DNA of 64,000 nucleotides, taken from assembly GCA_034336665.1 (NCBI GenBank), contig CM067570.1, positions 14,429,502 through 14,493,501 of the forward strand. Direction: 5' to 3'. Of this stretch, positions 36,101-48,614 are shown piece by piece. A program made the translations under genes and the position numbers. Position 1 is the first letter of the stretch, and each line of letters opens with the position of its first letter. Origin of the DNA: Luscinia megarhynchos (lineage: Eukaryota > Chordata > Aves > Passeriformes > Turdidae). Below the pieces are notes generated by a model. It did not search any database. It was given only the letters and a program-made list of their open reading frames with translations, and was not told the origin of the DNA.

Positions 36101-36969
36101 ATGCTGAATTTTTAGGCAGAGGACAGTGTGATGAATCCCATCTGAATAGAATATGGCCATTAACACATCATTAAAAGTGCCTTGTGTCTTACAAATGCAA
36201 ACAATAAAATCCTTCCGGGAGTGTCAGACTCCCCTTTCTCTTTAAAAGCAGCTGCACTTTTTTAGTACGTGGTGACCTTTCAAGACCTGCTACTCTTATT
36301 CTTCCTCACTGCTCTGCTGTTTCCCAGATGGGTAGGAGCAAGATATTTCCTCTCTGTGCCCTACAAGCAGTGTTGCATCCTTGCCTCACCCTCCATAAAG
36401 CTTTACTGCTCTGGACCCAGTGCAAAGCAAATCCTTCTTCATATTCTGACTCTTCTTTGGCATCTCAGAGAGGATTACAGCTTTTGGCCTCACAAGGGAT
36501 AATGCCCTCTGAGAGAAAGGTGGGTGCCTCACCAGATAGTGCCAGGACACACCTAAAGAGGAAGTGGAAACTATGATTTGGGCTCAGAATAGATCTCTGG
36601 AGAGCATGTGAAGCCCAAGGGTAGCAGGTTCATACTGTCTGCTTGGTAGAGTAGGATGCTCTCATCCACTTTGAAGTCAGGACCTTGATTAGCTATCCAA
36701 ATTATTGAATCCCAATGCAAAATAAAGAAGGACATCAATAATATCCCTTTGATATATGACCTGTTTTTCTATTAGAAAATGCTGTTACAGTGATGTTCCA
36801 CTTCCCACCAACTTCCATATCCCCTTGCATCCAAATTCAACTGGATAACATCCCCTTAGACAATAGTTTCTGGACAGCTAATCTTGGTCTAATGTCTCCA
36901 ATGTTAAAGAAAGAGGAGGTGTAGAGGAATGGGCCTGGAGAAGAGCACATTGATATTGCAGATGACAGG
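33148..36969. other. AT-leaning non-coding unique stretch
   Basis: No gene supported. The segments 34660-34800 (ATTTGATTAGCAATGG, GTTAATCATTATGG) and 36085-36235 (CATTAACACATCATTAAAAG, GCAAACAATAAAATCC) are repeat-free and motif-rich and may be conserved non-coding blocks. T/G runs lie at 34470-34497 and a small A tract at 35087-35096. Other open frames are short. Confidence 0.45.
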
Positions 36970-37145
36970 AGGACCCCAGCTTGAGCTTGTTGAGTTTAAT
37001 GAAATAAAAGCTGAAAAGGGTAGGATTGGCTGCCACAGATACATCAGGGGCCTACATGTTGGGAGGAAATAGAGCTATTTAACTCAAGTACAATGTTGGC
37101 ACAAGAACAGCTGGGTACAGGCTGCCCATGAATGCATTTAGACAA
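36970..37145 (+). mobile_element. Ancient CR1-type retrotransposon fragment
   Basis: The segment follows the 3' region of an older CR1 lineage: GCTTGTTGAGTTTAA at 36984, AAAGCTGAAAAGGG, a GATACATCAGGGG block at 37039, then ACAATGTTGGCACAAGAACA at 37091-37110 and GCTGCCCATGAATGCATTTAGA at about 37121-37142. Divergence is visibly greater than in the other two CR1 copies. No coding remnant is present. Confidence 0.75.
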
Positions 37146-37209
37146 TGGGAATAGGCAGAAAAGAGCAATACAAAAGTGAAAAAAATAAAAAGAAAAGCAA
37201 GTAATTTTC

Positions 37210-37262
37210 AGATTATAGAGTAATAGAAATGGTGCTGAGGAAGGCCTCTGGTGAGCTGCTCA
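37210..37262 (-). mobile_element. Short antisense CR1 3'-end relic
   Basis: GATTATAGAGTAATAGAAATGG followed by GGAAGGCCTCTGGTGAGCTGCTC resembles the reverse complement of a CR1 tail, where a repeated ATCATAGAA motif precedes GGAAGGGACCTCTGGAGGTCATCT. It faces the plus-strand relic 65 bases to its left, so the two 3' ends point towards each other. The match is short and diverged. Confidence 0.5.
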
Positions 37263-39601
37263 TTTTGGGTTTTTTTAACCTTTGGTAATATGACAATCAC
37301 TCAGAAAAGAGAAAAGCCAGAGATTATTTTATCAGTGTGGCCACAACACTTCTAATTCACAGATTACTAAAGCAAGGACTGTCCCTGGCATGTTCCTCTT
37401 AATATTTTTTCCAATTTTGGCCATATGTTTGCCAATGAGAACATGAAATATTACAATTAATAATTTGCAGTCATTTCACAGCCCTTCAATCTGACAGTGC
37501 TTAATTGGGTGAGAAATATTGCTCTCCTGCAAACCTCTGCCCCAAGTCATAAGCAGCTGAAGCATCCCTCACTCTCCATACACTAATGAGAGGTTGTGGA
37601 AATGTGGCTGCTGCTGACAGTGGCACCCAGATTTTGTGATCTCTTCTAGCACCAGACAAGGAGAGAGGCTTGAAGAAATGTGAGGGAAATGCAGCCTCCA
37701 CCTCCTCTCAACCCCAGGCAACAGAAGGAGTGCTGAGCTTGCCCCTGGCTCCCAGTCCAACCTCTGCTGCTCCATAGCCCCATGCTGCTGCCCTAGGACT
37801 GTGGCAACAACAGCCAACTTTCCCATGCTGCTGAGAAGCCTTGAGCCCTTTCTGGGATCTCTGTGACCTTCCTTATGCCTCTTTCCTCCTTCCATCAGCT
37901 TGTCTTGTTGTCTGTTTAGCAGTCATCCTCTTCTGAAGCTGGGAAAAAGCAGAGGGTAAAAAGAGTGCCCAAAAACAACCAAGTCCTTCATCCACTTGGA
38001 GACTAGAGGTGCTACTTTCTACAAATAAATATCACTAGGAGCTTATTTTGGCTTCGTCTGTGCCTCTGCACAGGAACCTGTGTCACCAGCAGCTCTCCAG
38101 ACTGGGGTGAGATAAAGTGTCAAATCCTGCTATTTCAAATACCCATGTATGCATTCTTTCCACAGGCTGTGAAAATACCCCCAAAAAGCTCTTCTGGGGC
38201 TTAGAGCATTACTGTTCCAGTCTACACTGTCATTTAGTTCCCTGGGTATTGGAGAAATCAGGAGGGGAGAATGCCAGATCTGGCTTTATTTTGGCCATGC
38301 AAATGTATGACTGAGTAGTGAAAAGTCAGGGAAAAGCATAAATCTCACTGCTGCACTCCAGTGCTCTGGGAGTTTTTCAAGTCCCTCTGGAATCCAGAGG
38401 CAGTTTTCAGTTTGTAAGTCTAAATGCACTTTACTGACAGGGCCAAATCCAGCCTTAACACAAGGCCATGGGAGCCAGGGGAGTTTCATCAGGAATGTGT
38501 CAGGAATTGCACTGCTGCTTTAGGGGCTATATTTTAGGGGAGTTGCTGAGCCAGTCTGCCTTTACAAAATGTCAGGAGTAATAAAGCACAAGCCTTGTAC
38601 CAGTGTATTTTCACTCCTCACCCTGAGATTATCAGATCACCACAGGCACCAAATCACTCTTGCAAGACAACAGTAAAAATGCTCTGCTCTGCTCCACTAT
38701 CCTGTGCCTTAAAACTCCTGCAGATGCTCTTGTAGCACTTTCACCTCCCAATTAGCCAAGTGGTCTTTTCTCCATTTCAATAAACAGCAAACAGAGCAAA
38801 GAACTGGACTAGATGCAGTCTAGAACTGCAGCAGAGACATCAAATACTATTCAAGGCTCCTGCAAAGTTGTTGCATCTCAGACATCCCAACTATTTTAAA
38901 TTTTAAACACAGCTTTGGAAGGCATGTCTCTGCTGCAACATTCTTCCCATTGCACTCATGTGCACAGGCTTGGCTTTCCAAACAACAGCTCTACTGAGGA
39001 GCTTGCTTTGTTATTAATAAGATGGCTGTGTTTATGTAGTTTAAGTGATGTTAAAATTGAAGTGAAGTTATGATTCAGCTGACTTCAAGTTTTCTCAGCT
39101 CCCTTCCTTTGCACACACAGTTTGCCCTGCACTTGTTTGCCTTGGCAGGGTCTGGGCTTTATAGTAACAATTTCATCTTCCATTTATAGGCATCTGCACG
39201 CCATGTTATTCTTATAAAGCAGAACCCTCCTCAGAGCCAAGCAAGGGGGACATGTAAAGCCATGCATGTGAAGGCAAAAACTTTCTGAGATCTCGGCTTC
39301 TTCACGTAAGGCACAGCTTTGTCTCTGCCCTTTGGGAAAAATTAGTATGAAGGGAAAAAAGTCCCGTCTCTGACTCTGAATCTTGAAAAAGAAAGAAAAA
39401 CAGTCACAAAACTTCAGTGTATTAAATTCAGTGTACACTGTTTGGCAAACTTCCAGGGCAAATGTAGGAAAGCTGTAAACTGGTAGAGTTAGATATATCT
39501 GGTGAGATATTTTCTGCATGGAGAGAGGAATTCATTTTTTTTCTCAGATATTTAGACTTCAAGTGACTACTGTACCAGCAACTATCTCTTCTAAGAGGCT
39601 G
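37263..39601. other. Non-coding unique stretch
   Basis: No gene or repeat recognised. Open frames stay below 112 codons. The part 38990-39090 is AT-rich. Confidence 0.55.
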
Positions 39602-39639
39602 GGCTTGGGTTCCCACCTAGGCTTGGCTTGGGTTCCCAC
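39602..39639. repeat. Two-copy 23-bp tandem repeat
   Basis: GGCTTGGGTTCCCAC occurs at 39602-39616 and again at 39625-39639, with CTAGGCTT between. It is a recent small tandem duplication in unique sequence. Confidence 0.9.
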
Positions 39640-41155
39640 TCAGAATTCCTAGTACCTGAGCACTGTGCAGCCCATGGAGGATTGTCTGGTTCCTGTTCAT
39701 CCTTAGCCAGACCTTCTTGCAACTCTACCCTTTGAATCAGTGCTCGTGCTGGAGTTTCTGGATGATTTATTTTTTAATGTAATTAATTAAACAAAAAATA
39801 ACATTAAAGGGGGCTTGTAAGCTGGGATTTTTGAAAATCAAGATTGCAAGGGGATTTTTGTGTTTTGCTTTAGATACCATCACCTGCTGATGCAGCAGAA
39901 CCTCCAGCTCTGGACCCCAAACTCATCCAACATACCGTCTGACTAGCTGAGACTGCAGATCCTCAGAAAAATGAGTGTGAGCTGATTATTTCTCTTTTCA
40001 CTCAAGAGCATGGGCCAACACTGCTTCCCTCAGCTCCTGTGGTGGACACTGATGCCACAACAGCAAACTGGGAGAAATTACCAGATTTTGTAGCCATGGG
40101 GAAGGCAGAGAAAGTGTACTGTTGTGGGTGTAACTGGATGGGGTCCAGATGTGCAGGCAGAGCTCGTGGTAGAGTGCTCCTCCCTTTCACTGTCCTCTCT
40201 CTCCTGTGTGCCTTTCTGGGTGCTGCCATTGGACTCCTGCGCCTCTGTGTGCCTCTGCAGTGTGACTCCTTGCACGTGTCACCTCCCTGTCCCAAATCTG
40301 CTTCCCATTTGCCTGGAATCACATTCCCTGCTGTTTCTGGGGGACTTTCTCTGAGCTGCTCAGCCATGACCACAGCCTGAGGCACGTTGGATGGCAGCTC
40401 GTGAGTCTCACACTGCAACAACTGACCACAGGCTGAAAACCTCCCAGTGGAAGGCTGCTCTTTGGGAGTGTGCAATGCTCCTTCCCCCAAATTACTGGTT
40501 ACTCAGTCACTTGTGCATAAACAGGAACTTTGTCCCCTGCTCCTTTCCAAGTGCTGGAAGGCCAGCAGCTGGCATGCAATCCTATCATCTTCGAAACAGC
40601 ATCATCCCCCAAAACATCAGAAATGTATGGATGGTGTCCTGGCTTTCCAGTAACCAGATTCACTTGCACTTTCACTGATGTTACAGTCCATGGAGTCAAA
40701 CCATCTACATTTTGCCCAAAATTGGCAAGCTGGTGGCAGCTCTCCTTTGCTCACCCCCAGCAGATGATCTGCGTGGCTCCAGCTGTAAGCTCTGTGGGGC
40801 AGAGGCAGTAAGAATTTTGCAGTGATGAAGTCACATAGGGCCTGTTTTAATTTAAAATATTTCTTTTCCTTACAGACTTTGCCTCCTCCTTACTGCTGGG
40901 AGACTGTTTGTGTCGCTGTTTCAGGCATCCTCAGCAGAAGGTGCCCATCCCAGGGGTATTTGGGCCTTTCTGAGCAACCCTCGAGTGCTGTCTAAGTGGT
41001 TAAATGAATTTTCTCTCCTGTTTCTATGGGTCTGGGATAGAAATACTCCCAGTGTCCTATTCATTTTGTCTGAGGCAGGAGCATGGGAGCAGTAGGTAAA
41101 TGAGTTTATAATTCCTAATCCAGGTGCAACTAGTGGGAAGATAGTCCTCATACCC
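39640..41155. other. Non-coding unique stretch
   Basis: No gene supported. A plus-strand frame at 40039-40380 (113 codons) and a minus-strand frame at 40002-40490 (162 codons) overlap. Neither shows a known domain, although the plus frame has a hydrophobic stretch around residues 49-71 with preceding arginines. TAATTAATTAA near 39781 marks an AT-rich spot. Confidence 0.45.
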
Positions 41156-41293
41156 TCCTGTGCCCTCTCTGCCTTTCTTTCCTCCTTTTCAACCAGCACT
41201 TTCCACCTTGACATTTCCCCTGCTTCCATCTCTCACCTCGTCTGCCCTCACCCTCTCCTTTAAATATCCTGCTTCTCTCTTCTTCCACCCCCA
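41156..41293. repeat. Polypyrimidine-rich tract
   Basis: The plus strand is mainly C and T for about 140 bases with few purines. The complementary frame therefore encodes K/R/E/G-rich low-complexity sequence, which explains the 88-codon minus-strand frame at 41148-41414. Confidence 0.7.
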
Positions 41294-42319
41294 ATGCCTT
41301 TCTGCCTTCTAGCTTTGCCTCTGGTGAGCTCTCTGGGTGTGCCAAGCCGCTGTCTCCTTGTTCAGCAGCAGCCTCTGCAGCTGCTCTGGCTTTCTTGGCT
41401 CTCTTGGCTTTCATTTCTCCTGGCGTCCCCCCGAACGCCCGGAGGTGGCAAACCTCAGAAAGACCCTCCAGCAGAGAGGTTTCTGACCCACTCTTCCCTC
41501 AAAGGGAGAAGTTCAGGTTCTCTTGGGGGAGTCTGGGGAGGCTTTGTCAGCAGAGGGGATGGGGAGACCCACAGCTCTGCCCTGGGAAATCATTAACTCC
41601 CCATGTGAACTGAACAAGGTGAAGAAAGTGTGTGAGCACAATGCTTTTCATGAATACTCTGCAGGGAATCATAGGACTTGTAGGGGGAAGAGAAATGGAC
41701 TAAAAAGGAGAGACAAACTCAGGAAGAGCTGAACATTCAGGACAGGGATAAAAAAATTAATTTAATGAGAGGCAAAGTCCTGATGAGACCTGCCATGGAA
41801 AGGTTTGGGAGCCCAAATGAGCAGCAAAGAAGCTCTGCAGCCTTGGTTACAATACGTCTGTGGTGAGTGCTAGTGAAGAGTTTGAGGGGATGGAAGAACA
41901 GATGGACAGGATCCCTTCATCTCCAAATTGTGACAGGCTGCTCTATTTAGAAGGTTTAGAAGGCAAGCAAACAAAAGGATGGCTTTTTTTGGTTGTTTGT
42001 TTAGTTGTCCTTTTTGCTTTTTTTTGAATCTCTTTTGTGTGCTGTTGTTTTGGTTAGGAGCTCAGTTTGGTGCGAATTAAATATTTTGCCTGCCCTACAA
42101 ATAAGAAAAAAGGACTGCTCTTGCCCTTTGACAGTTGGACCCAAGGATTCAGAGATGGATTTTGATTTTAAAAGCCAGGCAGTGAGTCTGTGGGAAACAG
42201 GTAACTGAACAACATGGAGCTCAGAAATCCTCAACAGCCTCACAGACCTCTGTGACTGGGAGAGACCTCTTTCCAACTGGTGTTTTGTTGTGAAAAAGTG
42301 GTAAGAAGTCAGCTTGGTT
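41294..42319. other. Non-coding unique stretch
   Basis: No gene supported. A degenerate GGCTTTCTTGGCTCTC tandem lies at 41387-41411. A GAATCATAGGACTTGTAGGG word at 41668-41687 faintly resembles an antisense CR1 end but is too short to call. Confidence 0.5.
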
Positions 42320-42560
42320 TCAGGTCACTGCCAGGAAAAGAGAGACACAAAGTGGAGGCAGTTCAGAGGAAGAATGACCAAAATGATGAGAAGTGGCTGA
42401 GCTAGCTTAGTTTCTGAGCTGCAATTGAGAAAGTGAAGCCTGCCTGGCTTGGCCAAGTGACAGTGAAGAGCTCAGAGTGACAATCAAGTCTCCACAGCTT
42501 CATGAATAGCTGGTAAGTTGGTTGAGGCAGTGGCAAAGCCTTAATAAACCTCCAGATTGC
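42320..42560 (+). mobile_element. Possible very old CR1-like relic
   Basis: TTCAGAGGAAGAATGACCAAAATGATGAGAAG near 42361-42392 resembles the CR1 segment in which many members read TTCAGAGGAG-GCAACAAAAATGAT. CTCCACAGCTTCATGAATAG near 42491 recalls a later CR1 block at roughly the right distance. The spacing fits but the intervening sequence matches poorly, so this is a weak call. Confidence 0.25.
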
Positions 42561-43447
42561 TGAAGGGCGTAAATACCAAGGCTACAGAGAAAAGAGTTTG
42601 GCCCTGGCTCAGGTCCTGGCTCAGGCTATGGCTCTCTTTTGTTTTTATCACTGCAGATGGCTCACTGAAAATGAGCCCACTGCACGGCTGTAGCTGCAGC
42701 ACAGGCTGAGCTTCACCTCAGCACCACTGGAGCCACAGGAAATATGAGAGCCCTTGTTCAGTGTCATTTCCTCTTCCTCGGGTTCTGAGCTGTAATCAAT
42801 GTGTGCTGGCATTGCCTGTGAACCAGAGGCTTGAATGCAAATCCTTGAAGGGAACAGCAAAAGGCTCTTTTTTTCACAATGCTCCAGCAGCCCTGAGATT
42901 GAATGTTGAGCAGTGAATCCACAGTCTTGGTACCCCACAGCACAGAGGAACAGGCTTGCTCAGGTTGAATAGGTTTTTCTTCCTGATGTACCCTAGTGGA
43001 TGAGCTAAGGGGATAGGCTAAATATTTCTGAATAAAAGCATCTAGTCCTGTGCAAGCTCTCCATGAGTGATGCTGGCATAACCTCATAAGTGAGCCTTGG
43101 AGTTAAACTTGTCTTGATAAACTTGGAACAGATTGCTCCACATTAAACTTTTGTTTCCGGACGTGTGGAGACTCAGGCAGATGTCACACTGTTCATTATG
43201 CTTAAAACACGTTTTCAAGATCTCCTTCCAAATCACAAGGGCAAGAAATGTCAAAAGCAATCAAACCAAACTTCCAACATAATCACCTGACTCCAGGAGA
43301 TGGGGCTCTAGACCTCAGCTGATAACAAAAGGATTTGTAAATAGCAAATGGTTCATTTTGCAGCTGACCTACATATCAGGGAAGAGAATTGTTTCTGTTC
43401 TACAGAGAATATTTTATTCCTCCAACCTGAAATGGAATAAGCCATTT
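42561..43447. other. Non-coding unique stretch
   Basis: No gene or repeat recognised; open frames reach 107 codons on the minus strand without domains. Confidence 0.55.
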
Positions 43448-43532
43448 TGATTTGGGGTTGGTTTATTTGTTTGTTTGGTTTGGCTTGGTTTTGTGTTTCT
43501 TTTTGGTGGTTTTTTTTTTTTTTTTTTTTGGT
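43448..43532. repeat. T/G-rich low-complexity tract ending in 20 T
   Basis: TTTGG/TTTG variants run into an uninterrupted T run at 43510-43529. It has the same texture as the tracts at 44997-45336 and 49493-49581. Confidence 0.9.
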
Positions 43533-44996
43533 TAAAAATGCTAATTAACAAAAAGACAGGGCAATTTCAAAATGAAAAAATTATTTGGGAATACAAAACC
43601 AAAGTAATATAGGAGCATATTTTATACACATTCTGTTTCCAAAATGTGAAAACTGAATCTTGGGATGGGGGTGCCAAGGTGGAGGGGATGGAGGGCTGGT
43701 GGGCATGATATTTTCCCCTCTGCTTCTCAAGTTGGACTTACTTACTCCAGTGATTTCTACTCTTGAATCTCCAGCAAATTACTTTCTGCAGGCTCATTGA
43801 ATGATATTCCCAGAGGGAAGTCTAGATCCCTTTTGCTAAAATGTGCCTGAGCTGGGAAAGATGATGCACATGATCTGTCACTACATCCTCTCCACTCAGA
43901 AACTCACAGGGCTGTCTTTTCTCTCACTGGAAGATCTGTCCTTCTTCCTGGAATCTGGCACTGCTTTCTCATCCCAGCTGCCTTTCATCCATGCAGGAGC
44001 GTGGGGCAGAACAAGCCTTGTAAACAAGGTGGGGATGCACCACAGGAGGAGGAGGCTGACCTTAAAATATTTGGATTTCCAAAGTGTCTGGTCTAATGAA
44101 GCTGAAGCCATGGGGTAGAGAGCAGTGCCACTGTATTCAGCTGCCTTGCAAGCAGCCTGCAGCAAACCTGCTCAGGGGGAGAAAAATCAGAAAACAGCCA
44201 TCACCAAGAGAAAAAAATAAATATCCTTTCTTGCAGGAGTGAAATTTATAGGAATAATAGGATGATGCTGCTCCACAGATGGTAGGTCAATAAAGTGGGC
44301 CTTACTCAGCTTCAAATCTTTGGTATTTTAATGTATTTCCTGATTCTGTGAGTTACAGCTGCCTTGTTGCTGCACATATATGCCCTTAATGCTGTAGAGG
44401 AGAGATGGAGCAGTATTTATTTCCTCATTCCCAATGTCCCCTTTATCTTTGTTTTAAAGGCTTGATTCAGCTTTGAGAAATCTGCCTTGCTGCAACTCAA
44501 AGTAAAAGCATGCCCTGAAAGAGGAAGACATTCGTATTTATTTTAGTTAATTGCTTGTTTGCATAATTACTCATTCCAAAATCTAACTTACAATAAAATC
44601 TTCCCTTCCATCAATGCAGCCATTGTTACAGCTTCCAGCATGTCTGCCCCAGCAGTCATTTGCAGGACTGCTTTGTAAAGGTGAGCTGTACAGTCTAGCT
44701 CCAGGGGTCAGCACGTCTGACCCGCAGAAACCAGGTCAGAGCTTCCAATCAGCTCGAGACCCACTTGTCTTCCAAGTCCTTCCCCATAACTCCCTGCAAT
44801 AAAGACAGGGTAAGGGGATGGCGAGGAGGATTTGAGGTTGGTGAGTGTAAAACAAGGACGGCTTTTAGAGTTAAGCATCTGGTTTTTGACTTTGCCATCT
44901 CTCCTGTAGGTGTATGGGAATGTGTGTCCCTGAGTATTAAAAACTAACCAAATCAGAACACTGGTTGAATACAGAAGAATAGTGACTTGAAAGATG
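43533..44996. other. Non-coding unique stretch
   Basis: No gene supported. The segment 44490-44605 is AT-rich with TTTAGTTAATTGC and TTTGCATAATTACTCATTCC words and could be a conserved non-coding block. Nothing else stands out. Confidence 0.45.
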
Positions 44997-45336
44997 TTCT
45001 TTATGTTCTTTGTTTTTGTGTGTGTGTGGCTTTTTTGGTTTTGTGTTTGTTGTTGGTTTCTTTTTTTTTTTTTTGTATTTTTGTTTGAGCTTTTTAGTTG
45101 GTTTTGCTTTGTTTTGTTTCATTTTTGTTGGGTTGGTAGGTTTTTTGTTTCTTTTTTGTTGTTTTATGTTTGTTTGGTTTTGGGGTTTTTTTGTGTGTGC
45201 TTTTTTTTCAGGTTTTTTGTGGTTATTTTGGTGGATTTTTTTTGTTTGTTTTCGGTTTTTTTTGGTTTTTTTTGTTTGGTTTTTTTTGGTTTTTTGTGTT
45301 GGTTTTTTTTTGGTTTTTTTGCGTTGGTTTTTTTTT
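44997..45336. repeat. Strand-asymmetric T/G low-complexity tract
   Basis: About 340 bases consist almost wholly of T and G on the plus strand, as variants of TTTTTTGG and TTTTGTTTGG, with C and A very rare. Stop codons are scarce in such DNA. This explains the 114-188 codon open frames on both strands, which encode F/V/G/C-rich (plus) or K/P/N/T-rich (minus) low-complexity strings. No coding meaning is likely. Confidence 0.95.
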
Positions 45337-48300
45337 AGATATGCCCAAACAGAGAAAGAACATTGTAAAAACCTGCTTGGACCTGTGGGGCTTTGGGAGC
45401 CCTCACCAGCACGTACAGTGCACCACAGTTCTTCAAGACAGAGATTTTTCCCCAGTACTGAGGAAACACTTAGACTCTGTTTTGCATGTCCAGTCCAAGT
45501 CAATGATGAAATGGTGTGTCCTGTTAGGCTAAGATGACAGCAGAGGGCAGGGAGTGCAGCCTAGAAAATTAAAATTAAAGCAAACAAAAGGTTTGCTAAG
45601 CTGCTTCGAACATCATGTTAGCCTTTCACCCATTCCCAGCTCTGGGTCTGCCAAAGGATCAGGCTCTGGCCACGTTTATTTAGTTGTGGCTATCATAAAC
45701 CCAGGGGCTGAGCTGGAACCTTCCCTCACCCCAAGGGACACACCTTTCCTGGGCCAAGCTGAGCCACGAGACAGCATTTATGGATGCACATCTGAGACCC
45801 AGGGACAGCCCAGCTCTGCTTGCTTTCTAAACATGGCCAGAGGGTGTCTTGGAAAGCCAGCAAGGCTCCCACACTTGATGAGATGGAGGCTGGTGCAAGC
45901 AAGACACAGTCAGGTCTGGCCTTCAGACGAGGAGCTGGATCCCACTGAGCACCTGAGGTTTTACATTGGTGGTAGCCATAGCTGCTCTCATTTTGTGATC
46001 TATTCTGTTTTGCCCTGGGGCCTGTGCCTTTCCTTGCCAGCAATATGCAACACCCTCCTGTCAAAGACACCTGGCTGAGAGGAAAGCTGGCCGAGATGCC
46101 AGAATGGTTTGCTTTGTGATGAGTTCCAGTGTGCCTGGACTGGGAAGTGGATCTGGCAAATGCATTGTCCAAGCAGAAGAGCAAAGGACGCTGTAGAGGT
46201 GTCCTTTTGGGTGTCTCTCAGAACGTGCCTGGGGTTTTGCAGGGTCAGCCCAGTGGTTGTCTCCTCCCTGGCAGAAATGGCTGGTACCTCCCAGGGAGTT
46301 TCTGCCCCCATGTTTCCCAACATCTCTTCCAAACGTGTGGGTCTCCCAAGGAGGAGCCCTGCAGTATGTGGGAGGGGGAGGAGGGAGAGGAAAAGCAGCC
46401 CTGTGTCCTTGTAAGCGTAACAGTTTAGTCTTTGCTCTCAGGGACACAAGCTGGCAGTTGGCTTTGTAGTAACCCACATGACAACAGGAATAACATCAGG
46501 CGTAATTAGACAAAATGATGGTATAAGTTCAACTCTTTCCCCCCAAAGCACCCAGCCCCCTCAACCCATTTTGAAACAATGCACCTTTTGTGTACTCCAA
46601 GTAGCTTTAAAAAACACAATTGATTTCTTTCTTCCCCATGACAGAAAAGAGTTTGCTGCTAGGATAACTAAAGTTGAAATGTCTCAGGCAGGATGCAGAC
46701 TGAAGCAGGGAGGGAATGGGATACCTCATCCCTCCCAGCTTCTTCTGATGTCCTCTTCCAGACCCCCCTTACCTACCACCACCCACGAGATAATCATTGT
46801 TCTTTGTTACTACTGCTTTAAATGCCCTCCCTTTCCACCCCTGCAACCCAAAACAGTATCCCCTATTGTTCTGGTGTTAGAAGTGTACATGACGTAGTCA
46901 TGATTCTGCCTTTTCTGAAGCCTTGTCAGGTTATGGATGATTGATCATGCTTCATCCACCCAATGAAGCCCATCAAAGAATAGTACAACATTTTCCTCTC
47001 TGTCTCCTTCCCCTAAGTGTGACTTGGCTGAGAGGACTACTGTGCTGGATTTGAATGGAAATTATCTAAGTGTGTGGCTCCAGCTCCCCCTGCTAGCTCC
47101 CCTCTCTTTAAAAAAATGAAACTGAAATGTAATCAGATTTACTTTAATGAGGGGGGACTGAGAAAATTCATCCCATGAAAAAGAACTTTGTGGGCAATTC
47201 AGGTCCCACACCATAAACAAAATCAAGTCACTCTATATTAGTGCAGAGAAAGCCTCAACACAGGAGAAACTCTGTTTATACCTCCTCCTTAGCACAGCTT
47301 TCCAGCCAGCCCATTAAACTGCTTTGTCCCCACTCCTGTGCCACCTCCCCATGTATATGCCTGTGTACATGAGTTCTGGGTGACAGAGCTGGACGTGGAA
47401 AGGCAGCACCAGGGCTAAAATGGACCAGACTTTGAGCACTTCAATTTCAGTTTTAGATGGTTTTGAGTCCTTTGCTGAAATATGAGTCATTTTAAACTAC
47501 TAAGCTAGGAACTGTGGGGGTTTTATTGGTTTGGCTGTCTGGTTTTTGAGCATCTTTAAGGCATTTAGACATGAAGTGTGATGCCAACCACTGCAGAATT
47601 ATTAACATTTTAAGTGTTTGAAGACTGCATGTGACTGTGTAATGCTATATCTATATATGTGGGTGCATGTAATGTCGATAACTGAAATTGGTTTATAGCT
47701 CTATCTAGTTATATTCTTTTTAAGGTCCCAGTGAGATACCCAGGCAATCAATTTTGAAGACTTGCAGTGCAGTCATGCAAATAAAACTTGGGAATAGTGG
47801 AGTCTGACAAAGCAGTCCTGAGAATCATGGACATAAAATTTCTTCCAGAAGTGATCCAATAGCTGTACATGTACAAAAAAGAGAATAAAAATTATATCCT
47901 CAGAATGGTTCTTTTTTCAGTGTTCCTAATTTTGGTATATCCATCAATTTTCTTTCCTCAAGCAGGACAGTTATTACTTTTGCAAAAAAACCTGCCCTGG
48001 CAAACTTTAATCCCAAACTGATGCATATGAATTTTAGTACTGGCTCAAAAATATTGAAGTAGAATTTTTGGAAAGCTGTATTCTTCCTTTTGCTCATGTA
48101 GGATTAGATTTTGCCACCCTAAAATTTCTGGCAAGTTTCAGGCTAACAAGGGATTGTTCCAGAACTTTTAATGTTATGGCAACAGGGGATTGTTCATAAA
48201 CTCCTTTCCAAACATAACTACTAGGTTAACTGTTGACCAGATAGTACCCAGAAAGTATATTTTATTGACTGTGAATTCATTAATAGTTAACTGGTGTGCA

Positions 48301-48529
48301 GACATTGAAACAATGTGCTGATTCTTCATATTGAATCCTATCTCAGACAAATACAATAAGATGCCACGGTCTGTTGCTTTCTCAGCTCAGCATTGCTGAG
48401 TGTTGATGTCAGGGAAAAGTCTTACTCAGTTAACAGCATTCTTAGAGCACTCTGTGGAGCTAAGGGAGCTACAGAAAACTTAGAGGCTTCATTGAGATAC
48501 ACAAACTGAACCTGCAGAACAGCGTGGCA
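45337..48529. other. Non-coding unique stretch
   Basis: No gene supported. The part 45600-46480 is GC-richer and carries overlapping frames of 99-174 codons on both strands with no recognised domain. From 46480 on the DNA is AT-leaning with very few open frames until 47900. A CTATATCTATATATG run is at 47646-47660. Confidence 0.5.
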
Positions 48530-48614
48530 CAAAACCCCCAACCAAACAAAAACCCCAAAACAAACAGAAAAACAACCAAACAAAAAAGAAAAGAAAGAAA
48601 CCAAAAGCAAAAAG
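48530..48614. repeat. A/C-rich low-complexity tract
   Basis: ACCAAAC/CAAAAAACC-type variants dominate the plus strand, the complementary texture of the T/G tracts at 43.5, 45.0 and 49.5 kb but in the opposite orientation. Confidence 0.9.

Noticed and set aside
40039..40380. 113-codon frame with a possible membrane segment
   Set aside because: A 162-codon frame overlaps on the opposite strand, and one hydrophobic stretch in C/T-rich DNA is not evidence of a protein.
41668..41700. GAATCATAGGACTTGTAGGG as an antisense CR1 end
   Set aside because: The match is short, with no downstream continuation.
44937..45537. Open frames of 188 codons (minus) and 175 codons (plus)
   Set aside because: They lie mostly in the T/G low-complexity tract, which lacks stops for compositional reasons.
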